Source: Puffinus mauretanicus (lineage: Eukaryota > Chordata > Aves > Procellariiformes > Procellariidae). From it: 64,000 bases of DNA. Under the pieces are notes generated by a model that was not told the DNA's origin, made no database searches, and was given only the letters and a program-made list of their open reading frames with translations. Positions 10,666 to 22,300 of this stretch are shown here, piece after piece (position 1 is the first letter of the stretch; each line of letters begins with the position of its first letter). The stretch lies in assembly GCA_023333565.1 (NCBI GenBank), contig JAJKFH010002068.1, positions 372,001 to 436,000 of the forward strand, read 5' to 3'. Made by a program: the position numbers and the translations under genes.

Positions 10666-13600
10666 TAACTCTCATCTTTCTTTTTCAGTTACACACCTGT
10701 AATTTCAAACTGTAACCTGCCCAGCATAGCAGACTTCTCCTTTGCCTGGATTCCAGTTCGGGGGAGTTTTCCCTTCAAAGAAGAAAAGAAAAAAGGTGCT
10801 TTTCCTTTAGCTCCTCCCTTTTCTCCTTGCTGTTCAGACATTTTCGTTACCCAGTGCTGCTCACTAGCTCCTTTGAGTTCTTCACTTATTTGACCATATT
10901 TCCTGTTACCTTGTATGTGATTGCAGTTCTGTCCTTATCCACAGAGAGGAAAAGCAGATCTTCTGGAAACAAGATCAGCAGTCTTTCCTCAGAGTCCTGT
11001 GGAAAAGAGGTATCTTAGAGACAGCAAAAACATTCAATAACTTCCACTCAGTGGATCCGTCTCAGTGAAAGGCAGAGTGTGAAGTTTAATGACTATGACA
11101 ATACACCAAAACTCAGAACTCTCTGCAGTACCCAGTTGCTCCTGTGCCACCCACGGATACTATTCTTTGTACTTCTTATTCAGGTTGGATATTCATTGCT
11201 TAGAAAGCTGATAGGATATCACAAAGTGGTGAGGTTTTTTTAGAATAGGTCAGGCACACATCTGCAAGGAAATGTTTGGAAAATGCTGATCTTGCTGTGT
11301 GATTGGAAAGGAGTGGATTGTCCCTCCCCTGCTACTCCTTGGAAGTTGAGTGCAACTGTTTGGACACATAGTCAGAAGCAGCTTTCAGAAATACAACTGC
11401 ATTTTCTCCTGTCTCTTTAATACTGTGGGACTTTGACATAATTAGCCTTTTTTTTTTTCTTTTCTTTAAGCATCAGTTCCATGTGAGCCTAAACTTTCAC
11501 TGGTTCCAGTCTCCTTAAAGCCACCCACACGTCAGAGTGATATACATTGTACATTACCCCCGTGCAGCCGCTAGCCACCTGCACCGTGGTCAAATACTGT
11601 ATCCTTCCCAGATGCTGAATAGGTTTTCCTTCCCACTTCAGAATGGTGTTACACAACAGATGTCTCATCAGCTCCCTTTTCTTCCACTGTTCATCACATG
11701 GCACCTTTTTTTTTTTTTGAGACAGAGCAAGATTAGATAAAACTACAAGTATGATGTTTTTCAGGATTATAGAGTGGTAAAAGAAAGGTAGTTAGGATAT
11801 ATGCTTGGAAACTGGGAAACCCATGGTGAAGTTCCTAGTTTGCTGTAGGTTTCCTACCCACTTGAACAAAATCAAGTGTGCTGGTGGTTTCATGAGCAGC
11901 AGCTGAGACAACCAAACAGCTTTAGCTATTAAAAGGGAAAGGTCTCATTTTCCTTCTCCCCCTCAGAAGAGGTTGTTTGAGACACTGGTTTGAGTTGAAT
12001 TCAAATTTCATCTTAGTTCAAAGCACTTTGGGCTTGGCATTCATTTATTTATTGGGGGATATTTCCTTCTCCTGTGAAGTAGTGCTGTCCAGCTAACAGG
12101 AGAGTAGGGCTCAATGTGGGCTCACAGTATGCGTGGCTATGCTGAGTTCTGGGTGGATTTCTGCCATCTATGTTGAATCCTGAGCTAACTACTGTAAAAT
12201 TGGTTTGTATCCACTAGTTACAGACAATTACGTGAACTGTAGGGAGCATCAGAAATCAGCAGCTCTTAAGGATGGGTAGGCTGGGTTGCACTTTTCCCCC
12301 CCAAACTGAAGACAAGCATGCTGTTGGACACGGCTAAGGTGCAGCGTTGCCCTAGAGTCTATGCCATGCTAGACATCAAGTGCAGCAGGGTGGATGTTTA
12401 AAAAAGGGAAACCTTAGCAGAACTGTTAGTAAATAACACTGGGGGGGGGGAATGACAAGCTGGCTTTCCAGTTGACTCCTGCCCTTTAGGAATCTGAGTG
12501 TACCACGACATGGGCAAGAGCTTTGGGAGGACTCGCTGCATTGCCGCCGGTGAAGTCCCAGCTGTGTGGGTGTTTTCAGTGGCAGCGTAATCCTGCCATC
12601 TTGTGACCCTTGTGGGTGGTGCAGAGTGCAGTGTGTCGCTGGTGCGACAGTCAGCATGTATCAAGAAGTCTTTTATTTTGTGACTGTAACTAAGAGGAAA
12701 TTTAATTTTTTTTTTTTACCAGTGTAGTAGTTACCTCCTGGGAACAAAAACGATCAGTAATTTTTCTAAAATCTGTCAGGAGCATAAAGTAGCAGTTGCA
12801 AATTTGTGTGTAGCAAGTTTACTTGCCCATAGCCTAGAACAGCATCCTCAAGTAGCATTACTGTTCATTTCCAGCCTGCATTCTAAAAATCCGTGAAAAA
12901 CTCTGCCCACTTTCAAAGCTGCCACTGTTTCCTGTTTTCATCCCATTCCCTTTACGTCTGTTCTGCATTGACTCACCAGAAAAGAGATATTATTGTTGGG
13001 ACTGACTGGGCAGTGAGCGTTTGCCATCTTGATTTGGTGCTGGAGGTGTTGAACCCACATGTCGAAGTCAGCTGAATTCTGGCAGCAAATGAGCCTGGAT
13101 TCTATCATGGACCCTGTGCAAAGAAACGTACACAGCCCCTGGGTCTGAGGAAGGGCAGTTGCGATCTGCCTTTGAGTCTAGCTGCCCCTCCGCTCTGTCC
13201 TTCGTTATCTCTATAGCCCCATTCCACCTGTGCTTTGATACCTCAGGATGAAACAAGCTCATGTCTCTCCCGCATGGTTCTTGATGGCAGATACTGGGTT
13301 GGCACTGGGACAGTTAGGTAGCTTCCTTGTTCTAAATGCAGACATCCTTGTTCTAAATGCAAGATTTGCCTCCTGTTTGGTTTAAGTAGAAAATTAGAGT
13401 AAAGGGGAACCTATGATTTATATTGCCTTGCATGTGAGGAATTCTAGTTAACCCTAAGACATTCTTGGTTTAAGGCTCTGCAGCAGTTGTGTCCACCTGT
13501 AAAAACTAAGATTCCGAATTCCCTCCATCTAGCTATATCTCATCCCTCTGTGTAACTATGGCATATGCTGCACGTGAGAGTCCACTCCAGAAAGGCATGG

Positions 13601-13746
13601 CATATTCTCCGGCATGGCTGAATGTTGGAGAGGAGGCATGTCCCTTCATCAGTAGTCCTCCGCATGGCTGTATAGCCCCTCTCATCTTCTAGCCACGTAG
13701 GCCAGTCCTTGAAGGCTAGAGCATGGGTATCGCTGCTTTGTGACTA

Positions 13747-13786
13747 TCACAGGATAGTCACAAAGTCACAGGAAAGTCACAGGATA
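13747..13786 (+). repeat. tandem repeat of a tcacaggatag-like unit
   Basis: The unit tcacaggatag / tcacaaag / tcacaggaaag / tcacaggatag is repeated four times with variation. It is a local minisatellite. Confidence 0.75.
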
Positions 13787-14402
13787 GTTCCCTTCAGGAA
13801 CTGCAGAACAGGCTTACCAGAAATTTCAAATGTGTGGCTGATTGCACTCGCAATCTCTCTCAGACGCATCCCAGCAAGAGGAAGGAGACCCTGGTATGGT
13901 AGGGAATTGTGTTAGAAATTGGTTGGTAACAACTTCTCTGTGTGCCACTGCGGTCCCTCTGATGTACAGCGGAATGCTTTTCTGCAAGCCAGGCTAAAGA
14001 ATTCCCCATCCTTCGAACCTTTGACTTTACGGAAGTCTGTGTGGGATGACATTCAGCTCATTGTCTGAAGACATAGGAAACTGGGGGGTTATTCATGTTT
14101 CCCTACCTGTAGATTGACTGTCCTCCTTCATAAAGTGCTCTGAGGTATAGGGGTGAGCTCCACCAACAGACCAAGGCTGGTGTTGACAAGTGCTTCTTAG
14201 GAACTAGGTGGAATTTCATCTGCCTTGCAGCCTCCCCCTCTTTAATTCCTGCCCCATGCCCCAGACCATGCAAGAAGACCACACTCATGTTCAGGACAAA
14301 GAGGCCCTGGTTTGCATTTTGGATCCTGTATTTCATAAACTGATGATTTCTTTTCTGTGTCCTCTTACACCACCAATCTTAACTGATGGAGGGACTTAGA
14401 TT

Positions 14403-14408
14403 TTTATT
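14403..14408 (-). terminator. candidate poly(A) signal for the MGCC gene
   Basis: TTTATT on the plus strand reads AATAAA on the minus strand. It lies about 210 bases after the end of the candidate last exon. Only the hexamer supports it. Confidence 0.2.
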
Positions 14409-14449
14409 GACTCCAGTGTTATGCAGATCAAAGACCTTTCTGTAGTTAC

Positions 14450-14580
14450 GAATCATAGAATCATAGAATCATCAAGGTTGGAAAAGACCTCTAAGATCAT
14501 CGAGTCCGACCATCAACTCAACACCACCATGCCCACTAAATCATGTCCCTAAGCGCCACATCTACACGTCTTTTAAATAC
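14450..14580 (-). mobile_element. CR1 LINE fragment, 3' end
   Basis: The reversed terminal repeat aatcatagaatcatagaatc is followed by aaggttggaaaagacctcta and the typical text ending cacgtcttttaaatac. It is on the minus strand and 5'-truncated. Confidence 0.93.
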
Positions 14581-14620
14581 TTAGAGTATTTAAACAGAGT
14601 TTAAATTTAAACAAAGTTTC

Positions 14621-14947
14621 CTAGTTTGTCTCTCTTTTTTTCTCACATTTAGGATCCACAGACATGTACCAAAGACAGCCATCAGGAGACACTGCGGTGC
14701 TGAAGGCAGCTCTTCTGGATATGTCTCTCCTTGGTACACCGTGTCTGGTCTTAGGACCTTCTTTCGATACCTCCTGGTTGATGCCTTGTTCACTTAGCTC
14801 ACTCGTACAGAGTTGCAGTCCCTCTCCCTGGGTAAACAAATTAAGTGATAAGAGGCCAGCTAACATTATAGATCCTAGAAGTAGGCATATAAATAGAAAC
14901 TTCCTCTTCAATCCCTGGAGCAGACCCCCTTCCCTGTTCAAAGTAAG
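14621..14947 (-). CDS. candidate 3' exon of the unrecognised MGCC gene
   Basis: The minus-strand acceptor ctccatttttcag precedes this stretch and two frames are attractive. In phase 0 it is open for 108 codons to a TAG at 14621-14623. That frame has a basic patch (KRK), a hydrophobic segment (FLFICLLLGSIMLAGLLSLN) that could span a membrane, and a polar tail. It would follow the 16129-16275 exon directly. In phase 1 it ends after 34 codons (stop at 14841) and reads YFEQGRGSAPGIEEEVSIYM, with tyrosines in an acidic context. That frame would follow the 15.8-15.96 kb exon if its donor cacag|gtactg is used. Both are inference, and the exon may not be real. Confidence 0.3.
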   Translation of the reverse strand, partial: LTLNREGGLLQGLKRKFLFICLLLGSIMLAGLLSLNLFTQGEGLQLCTSELSEQGINQEVSKEGPKTRHGVPRRDISRRAAFSTAVSPDGCLWYMSVDPKCEKKRETN

Positions 14948-15759
14948 CTGAAAAATGGAGAATTGTGAGCTACTGTGCTAGAAAACATGCCAAAGCTCCC
15001 CTGAACTCAGTGAAGTGCTCGGCTGATGGGACCTGCACATTTGCTCCATCCTAAGCCTTCCTCTTGGCAGGGCACCGCGGGTGGGTACTCCTTTTGCCAT
15101 GTACATGCCAGAGCTATGAGCAAAGAGATACTCAGGAAATCCTGAATATGAACGTGCATACAACAAACACAAAAGGATTCTTGTGCTTTACCTCATAAAC
15201 AAATGCCTTCTTTGTACGATCCAGTGAAAGAATCAGCAAGTGGAAGGAGGACAGCACAATGTAGCGTTCACACATCTCCTGTTGAAATAAGATCAATTAT
15301 ATCTTTCCTCCAAAATGGTTCCATTTTTTTTTTAAAAAAAGGAAATTATATGTCTTCAAAGCTCTTCACCTTCCCTTCCTTTCTGCTGATGCAGTCCTTG
15401 GTGCATCTTTATGTACAGCCAGTGGTGACAGGCTGTCACGCTCAGTGACTGGTTGGTAAGTAGGAACTACGCAGTGTTTAACTGCTGGACTGTCTTGCAC
15501 TAGGTCACAGTTTGATTGAAGCTTTATGTCAGGAATTCTATATCATCTTTCCTTAAACGGTCTCTGTGTGCTCTCTGAGCACTAATGAGCCAGACCATGG
15601 CCTTCCTGTGAGACAGGGTGGTTTTACTCGTGTGTGCAGCCAGATAAACAGTGATGTGCAGTTAGAGAGACATGAATCCATGGCAAAGTTAGAATAGATC
15701 TCATTTCCCTCTTCTGACCTTGTCAAAACCGGGGTAATGGCGATCACACTGCATTAGTT

Positions 15760-15960
15760 TTACCAGTCGCCTCCAGTACCTGTGGAGAGGGCTCGATTGT
15801 CACACATACAAATTTGCAACCATAATAACCAGTCCTTGGGGAAAAGAATACAAAAGACTTCTGACAAAAAAAACGTTTTTGTTTCCCCAGGGAAAGAATG
15901 AAAAGATTCATGCTGCTCAAGGAAATGGCTATGAAATCCATTCAGCTTTTGCTGGCACTG
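15760..15960 (-). CDS. candidate fourth exon of the unrecognised MGCC gene
   Basis: The minus-strand acceptor ttcaacttttttcag is followed by a frame that continues phase 0 from the preceding exon and stays open 66 codons to a TAA at 15760-15762. It begins QCQQKLNGFHSHFLEQHESF, a plausible amphipathic helix, and becomes hydrophobic later (LFPKDWLLWLQ). It could be the terminal exon, giving a protein of 171 residues. Alternatively it could end at an internal donor (cacag|gtactg near 15780) and splice on to the 14.9 kb exon. No AATAAA lies close after it. I do not recognise the product. Confidence 0.4.
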   Translation of the reverse strand, partial: QCQQKLNGFHSHFLEQHESFHSFPGETKTFFLSEVFCILFPKDWLLWLQICMCDNRALSTGTGGDW

Positions 15961-16128
15961 CTGAAAAAAGTTGAACATATTAGCATTAACTTAACAGAGG
16001 TCAGGACAAATTGTAGCTTTAGTCAAGCCCTGGGATTTGACAGTAATTTGGACAGGAACTATGAAATCCAATTTACCCCCGCTTATCCTTTGCATATTAC
16101 TCAGTGGTTATAGTAAGAGGATGATTAC

Positions 16129-16275
16129 CTCCATGCAGTAACTTCTCAGAAAAACCAGGGAGGACCAGATAATTTCCCCAAGAGAGTGGATGTCCATCCC
16201 TTCCCAGCCACTGATAGGCTGCGTGATCAACAAGGTTGCTAGTTCCTCCCGTGTTCTTCCCGACGGAACTTCTGT
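16129..16275 (-). CDS. third exon of the unrecognised MGCC gene
   Basis: A strong minus-strand acceptor (tttctttgtttcag) and donor (GGAG|gtaatc) bracket exactly 49 codons with no stop in the joined phase. The peptide starts TEVPSGRTREELATLLITQP and continues to RSYCME. It has alternating charged and hydrophobic residues suggesting helices, with two tryptophans. It joins phase 0 to phase 0 with the exon at 16.8 kb. No family was recognised. Phase agreement with the neighbouring exons is the main support for a real gene. Confidence 0.6.
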
Positions 16276-16784
16276 CTGAAACAAAGAAACATCAGCGTGC
16301 ATTTCTTCTGGTAATCTTACCAGGCATATCCTGTAAAGTAAGACAAGCAGAGGTGGAAAAATGGAAGCAAGAGCCAAAAAAAATAGTGATTTATAACACT
16401 AGCTAAAAGAGAGAAGGGGTGGTTTTGCAGCCCAGACAGTGGGAGATTTGGATGTTGACCATCTATGCGAATTTGCATAAATCACTTCCCCTCCCTCTGA
16501 GCATCTTCTCTCAACAATGGTGGTAAAATGTGGAAAAACATCCAAAACTGACTTGTGATGACAAACTTTCTTGCACAGGAATTTGTAGAACAAAAGCTGA
16601 AAACATATAGCTGGGCCTCAAAACAGAGAGAACTGTTGGTTACTTGCTTTCAAAACAAAGGGCATGTCACAGCCTCTGGCACTTTACTGTCATGGGACAC
16701 TGCATCAGGGTAGTGCCATGGCCTCTGATTTCTGCCTTGATTCTACATACTAATCTTTGCTTGCATGACCCTGCTCGTACTCAC

Positions 16785-16863
16785 ATCTCCTGTTCCTGCT
16801 AGGATTGCAGGGTCCTTGGGGTGGAGGGATGCCTCACTCTGGCCTTCTGAGTTGGACCACGTT
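16785..16863 (-). CDS. second exon of the unrecognised MGCC gene
   Basis: The acceptor ctcttctatttcag and the donor GAGAT|gtgagt on the minus strand are both good. The exon has 79 bases: one base completing the split codon AG|A (Arg), then 26 codons. Of the three frames only this one is open. The peptide is polar and acidic (TWSNSEGQSEASLHPKDPAI...), like a linker. It joins in phase both to the ATG exon at 18.1 kb and to the exon at 16.2 kb. Confidence 0.6.
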
Positions 16864-17368
16864 CTGAAATAGAAGAGAATATGGAAAGGCACAGAAAAGC
16901 ACTTACTTGTGGTGCATTTTTTTTTTAAAAGAGAGAGAGAAAGATTAATGCTCACTGAGCAGACAAATTTATGCATTTCTGGCATAAATTTGGTGTATTT
17001 TAGAATATATTATTTTCGACAGGAATATTGGGTGGTAACAGCTCAGTGAACTCTAGGGAAAAAAATGCAGCAGATGCAGAATCAGACAGCAGGCGTGTCA
17101 AGGAATAACAAACCTGAACTTTTGGGGAACATACCACTAAATGTGCCCTCACATTAAGCAGAGACTAGGTCCTAAATTCAACAAAGCACTTACACTCCTG
17201 ATTTTCTACTGGCATTACATAGAAAAGAGCGTAGGGATGATGAAGGCACTCTGGGTGTGCCTGCCTTAATGGACAAGGAAGGAATAACACCGTTTCTTGG
17301 AATATGGTGAAATTATGGAAGGAAATGTATAATGTAGCTCAACACTTGGCCTAAAGAATACTGAGGTG

Positions 17369-17641
17369 ATATGGTTACAGCCTTCACATATGTAAAAGAC
17401 CACTAGAAAGGGGAGGGGAACAATTTTTTCTTTTTGTCTGTGGTGCATAAAATAGAGACAATGGCCTTACCTGCGTTAAAGGTTAACTATTAGGAAGAAA
17501 CAATGGCTTGCCTGGGACATTGCAGAACCTTCATCACTGGAGGTTTTCAAGGACAGGTTAGACAAGCATCTGTCAAGCAAGATTTAGGAAGAGCTGAGGC
17601 TGCTCCAGAGGTGGAAGCAGGACTAAAGGCCTCCTGAGCTG
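17369..17641 (+). mobile_element. old, diverged CR1 LINE fragment, plus strand
   Basis: The order of words matches the CR1 3' region found in birds and other reptiles: ggttacagccttcacatatg, gtctgtggtgcataaaatag, taactattaggaagaaac, and ggaggttttcaaggacaggt then tagacaagcatctgtcaag. Divergence is much higher than in the other CR1 copies here, so it is an ancient insertion. It lies in the first intron of the MGCC gene, on the opposite strand. Confidence 0.75.
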
Positions 17642-18074
17642 CTTTTCAGGCCTCCGATCCGTCTCTGACATGGACAGTCTGATTGAAAACGTCCATTTCT
17701 GACAAAACGTGAGCAGTGCTTGCCAGAGCCCCAGGAGTTAGTTGCAATCGCCCGCCCAAAGCAGAGTGACATCCATGGCGGGAGGGAATGTTTCCACCCT
17801 CAGTTTGTCAAATGCTGACCCTCTATCTTAAAAGGCTGCGGGGACATATCGAGGAGAAGTAAGCAGGCTCTAGTTAGAAGGTTAAACGAATCTGACGCTT
17901 AGTGTTACTGTAAATTCTGGCTAGAAAAGGGAAGAAGAGAAAGCTCTTCCTTTAAGGGAGTCACATTTGGAAAGCAAATACAGCCGCCGAGTTTCAGTCT
18001 CAAGCACCAAACGTCTTTCTATTTGAGTGGAGCTGATGGGCTTTTTTTCACATGCCCCCAAAATTGCCACCTAC

Positions 18075-18163
18075 CTGGTCCTGCCTGTCCTCAGCAGCTC
18101 CACCTCATCCTGGCCGGTCCCTGCAGACCCAGCCCGCCGGGCGCTCAGGCTGCAGCATCCCAT
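18075..18163 (-). CDS. first coding exon of an unrecognised gene; protein starts MGCC
   Basis: ATG at 18163 lies in a good Kozak context (gagcATGG: A at -3, G at +4). The exon encodes MGCCSLSARRAGSAGTGQDE and nine further residues, then splits a codon at the donor CCAG|gtaggt. Gly2 with Cys3-Cys4 resembles N-termini that are myristoylated and palmitoylated, as in LAMTOR1. However, residue 6 is Leu rather than the preferred Ser/Thr, so myristoylation is uncertain. If acylated, the protein would sit on the inner face of a membrane. The start is only about 765 bases downstream of the TTLL10 poly(A) signal on the same strand. In human I know of no gene between TTLL10 and TNFRSF18. I do not recognise the product and assign no function. 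Confidence 0.55.
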
Positions 18164-18927
18164 GCTCGGTCCCCGGCTCCCCCGCCCACAGATGCTTGCT
18201 GCCAACTTCTGCTGCGGTCCCAGGATCGCATGGATGTGCCTGAACTAGGGTCAATTAGAGTGGGCACGGGGGGGAAGGAGACACGCATGTACCCTTCAAA
18301 TTACGGCTCATTTAAATTTCTTTTGGGTTAGAAGCAGCAGCGTCTGAGATGTAAAAGCATTTCCTGTTGCTTTTAAACCTCTCTCCCTTCCTCCCCGTCT
18401 CCTTGGTCCCCCAAGCGTCATCGTTTCCTGCTGAGATGGTGGCCTGATACGGTAAGTACGTGCTGCTGCTTGGCTGTCGCCTCAACCCGAATGAAAAGTG
18501 AAAGTGTCTTAATACAACAAGGTTAAATGTGCAAGGCACAGAGGATCTAACGAGCGAGGGAGCTGGGCATGCAGCTACGAATGATGGGACAAACTGGGGG
18601 ATTTCCACTGTTAAGCCTTGGGTTTAGTCTTTGCAGCTTCTCTCCCTGCCTTTTTGTATAAGGACTTTGTACGTAAAAGGTTTGGCCTGTTTCTGGATTG
18701 CACCGGTCAGATCAACGTTTGTGAAAGGGATGAGTTTTAATGCGGTAACAGTTGTCTCCTTTTCTGTAACTTTCCTGTGATTTCTGGCCGGCTGGTTAAA
18801 GTATAGCTTTCTGCAGAAGAACCTAGAACTTACAGAAACAATTCCTGGTTTTCCAGTTGAAGTGGATACCTGTTTGTTTATATAAGGTGAAATGAGCTGG
18901 ACGTGCACAGCACATACAAGTTTAGCT
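18164..18927. other. short intergenic gap between TTLL10 3' end and the MGCC gene
   Basis: This stretch must hold the 5' UTR and promoter of the minus-strand MGCC gene if that gene is real. It is moderately GC-rich next to the ATG exon. I found no TATA box that I would defend. Confidence 0.4.
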
Positions 18928-18933
18928 TTTATT
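18928..18933 (-). terminator. poly(A) signal of TTLL10
   Basis: TTTATT on the plus strand reads AATAAA on the minus strand, 51 bases beyond the TTLL10 stop codon. It implies a very short 3' UTR. Confidence 0.65.
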
Positions 18934-18983
18934 TTCTTTCTGTGTCTTCTGAACCCATGAAAGCCCTCTTGCTCTGTAATGGT

Positions 18984-19327
18984 TCAGAGGCTTTTTCCAC
19001 GATGGTCGAAGGGCTGCACGTGCGATATAGTTAGGACAGCTTGTTGATAATTCTTTCTGGGCAACAAGGCAACCTTTTTTCTAGAGCGACCAAGCTTCTT
19101 GGAAGAGTTCTCCAGCACTTTGGCAGGGCTCTGAGCGAAGCGGCTGGTACTGCCTGTTTGTGGCCGCAGAAATCGCCCTGTACACAGGCCAGTTCTGAGC
19201 TTCGAGGGTTGCTTCTGGCCGAGGTCTGCAGCATCCTCGTGGTAGAGAAGCACGAAGTGGCAGAGTGCCTCTAAAGGCAAAACGCTCTGGCCTTTCAGGC
19301 GCTTGTTGAAAACCTCAAGAACCAAAT
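18984..19327 (-). CDS. TTLL10: TTLL10 coding exon 12 (terminal)
   Basis: The acceptor cttcttttccag completes the split codon G|AT (Asp490). The exon encodes the end of the catalytic domain (LVLEVFNKRLKGQSVLPL), then a tail rich in Lys, Arg and Ser (KKLGRSRKKVALLPRK) and a stop at 18984-18986. The tail is shorter than the proline-rich human tail and shows no domain I recognise. Confidence 0.93.
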
Positions 19328-22300
19328 CTGGAAAAGAAGATGCAGTTAGGAGATGGTCTAAACGCTCTGACGCTAAAATACACCCAAGCTGTCGTGTGTA
19401 CGCACAAAGCAGCTGCGTGCATGGGAAGGATGAGGGGTGGGGAGATCCAACCTGTGATCTCTGGCCTCTGTGGACTATTACTATTAAGACAATTTAAAAA
19501 AAAAAGAAAAAAACACCACACTTTTCTTGCATTCACTTCAGCCAGCTTCAGCTCCACTGGAAACATTTTAGGAAATTGGTAGGAAAAATATTGTAAAATT
19601 GCTTACAGTGCAATACAGGATATGAATACACCCCAAAATAAACATACACGTGCACAGGAAGGTAACTGTATGTGTGAAAGTAGGCATAAGTAGGCTTTTG
19701 CTAATACCCTTCATGCAGACACAGACTCTCCCATTGCTATTTCTCCTTACAGATACAGTGATACCACAGAAAATCAGGGGTGAGAGAGACTTTGGTCCTT
19801 CAGGCAGGAGCAGTTCTAGTTAATGTATATCAGACTACATAAGGATTTTTTCAGTCTTTGTATAGTTCACGTAACAGTTGCCAGCTATATTTGTGAAGTA
19901 CGGTGGGGTACGTGGGCATTTAAACACTGCCACGGCTGTGTAAGGCACACGGTAAAAACCAACTTAAATTCCTGCACGTTCAGAACAGCAGGCATGAGAA
20001 AAATGTGCAGGTGCAGTTTATAGGGTCATGTATTAAGATTTAGCCTTTTGTACATAAATATATAAGAAAACATTCTTAATTATAACAAAAAAATATTTAG
20101 CCACTTATTTGTACATAAATATATAAGAAAACATTCTTAAAAATAATTATAACAAAAATATTTAGCCACTTATTTGTACATAAATATATAAGAAAACAAA
20201 AATAATTATAACAAAAAAATATTTAGCCACTTATTTCTTTCTAATGGGTGCATGGCTAAAAAGACCGTAGCTTTTCTAGGTCTGCATGGATTAGAATTTT
20301 CAGTGCCTTCTAAATTGCTTATATACTCAGCAGTGAGATATCTTTATTCAAAGACTGTTCTGGACCTACAACTGATACAACAGGAGTCTTTCCTCTGACA
20401 AGCAATGGAGTGATAGGATTTTCTGCTGCTGGCCACCCTGTGACTTGTTCACTTACCGAGACTCTCGTAGACTACGGTTGGGATGATGTCTCTCAAGACT
20501 TCGCAGTTGGTATGCAGTGCTGGGTTTGCGTTCATCTCCAGAAGCCAGACCTAGGAAAGACGAATGCCAATCAGGAAACCAGGCAGGACCTCCTTAGAGT
20601 CAGAGCAGTGCCCTTTCACCGGCGTAGTGAAGACCTTGGGAGGAAGGAGTACTAATAAATCCCAGAAAATCCCATACACAGGATGCCGGTAGGACAGAAT
20701 TTTCATAAGGTCTGGACGAATTAAACAAAGTCCCTTTTTGCATACATTTACGTACTTGAGAACAACTCTACATGGTATTTTGTGTCTCCAGCTGATGCTC
20801 TTTAGGTTAACTCTTGCTCTATAGGTGTGTAAAGGCACTGTGTTACTTAACATACCAGTTTCCATAACAATTTCTAGTTGAGTTTTTGGGATACCATGAA
20901 ATAAAGTTATAAGGAATCTAGGAATCGTTTTGATTTGAGGCGGACATGGGATCAAAACTAAACAAAGACGGCACTGAGTTTTCAATGAACCCTTGACCTT
21001 GATTTCCTGGGTAAGCTTTAGTTTCAGGTAGAAACCATGTAAGATACTGATTTTACGTATCTATACTAATCTCATCTCCATTTCCCTTTGAAATGCCAAG
21101 GTCTGAAGCTACAAGCTGCAGAATGTGATGGTCCAGTTACAAATCTGTGCATGTAATTCTGTTTACTATTTCTTTTCCCTATAGTGAGACAAAATAATCT
21201 GTTCACTTCCTGCCTCCACCATATGGTGCTGCATCTTGTGTGTAACACATGTAGGAACTATTCAGCATTTTGTAAGGAAGGATATTTAAGCATGTAACAG
21301 ACCCAGGAGAATTTTACTCACTTTTAATTGATTTTAAAAAATTATTTTAATTTTTTCTTTTTTTTTCTGAAGCAGCAATGAGTTTGCTTGCAAGTACCTG
21401 TGAAATGAAGTCTAAGCATTTGGTAGATTTTGGCGACATGGTAGCCTTCACTTTGGCACTTTATTTTGCTAAGAATAAAATACAACAATAATTTTCACTT
21501 CTTTGAAATACTTTATTAAGCAAATGAAAAGACTGGTAAGTGAGGGCAGTGAAATGTCTCGTGTTTTTTTTTCTAGAGGAGAACTGGAACAGCTGCTCAA
21601 AAAAACCTGCTTTGCAGATGCCAACAGAGGGCACCTAAGTAACATACATTCTTCTGAGTAAGTGTTCTTTTTCCTGTTCGTAAGATTTTGTGGTGACAGA
21701 CAAACTCAATGAACCTTCATAATTGTCTGATTAGGTTTTGGTTTCTTCTTCGAAACAAATAAAACTGACAAACAGGAGGAAGAAAGTTCTCTGTGACATC
21801 TGTCATGCTGTTCATCTTCTACATCCCCCTGTACTATCTGAAGGTCTCACAGTTTTTAAATGCTCTTAATCTCTCCACAACAGGGCAATTAGTAAATGCC
21901 CTTTGTTCTATTTCAGGAAGAGCAGAGAGAATAAGGCCAAGATTCACTGTATCTGTGTGAATATCCGTAATTTCATGGGAATTTCATGTAGAATGAAGTT
22001 CCTGTGCTTCTCCCTGCAACTGGCACGCAGGTGCCTTGCTCAAAATTTCCTAGCAAACATATGACAAAGAAACGAAACCAAAACCCAGAATGTCTGTCCT
22101 CGACTTCCTAACCATGGAACGTCCTTTTTCTTCAGGCTTTTCAAGTGATGAGAACAATGAGTGCCTGTGGCTTTGCTCAGAAGTGCTGCTCTGGATGTTT
22201 CTCGGGGATGAAGAGGTTACTGCTCCCTGCAGCCTGCCAGTACAACTCCATGTTCTGTCACATCTTAAGCTTGCTCTGTCAAGACATCACAGGTAGGCCT

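Larger units (their letters stand above)
9276..14449. other. intergenic DNA
   Basis: Apart from the CR1 copy at 10.4-10.7 kb and short duplications, I see nothing that can be supported as a gene. A run of G at 12439-12449 and several T tracts are present. A 16-base word ccttgttctaaatgca is duplicated at 13325-13340 and 13346-13361. Confidence 0.5.
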
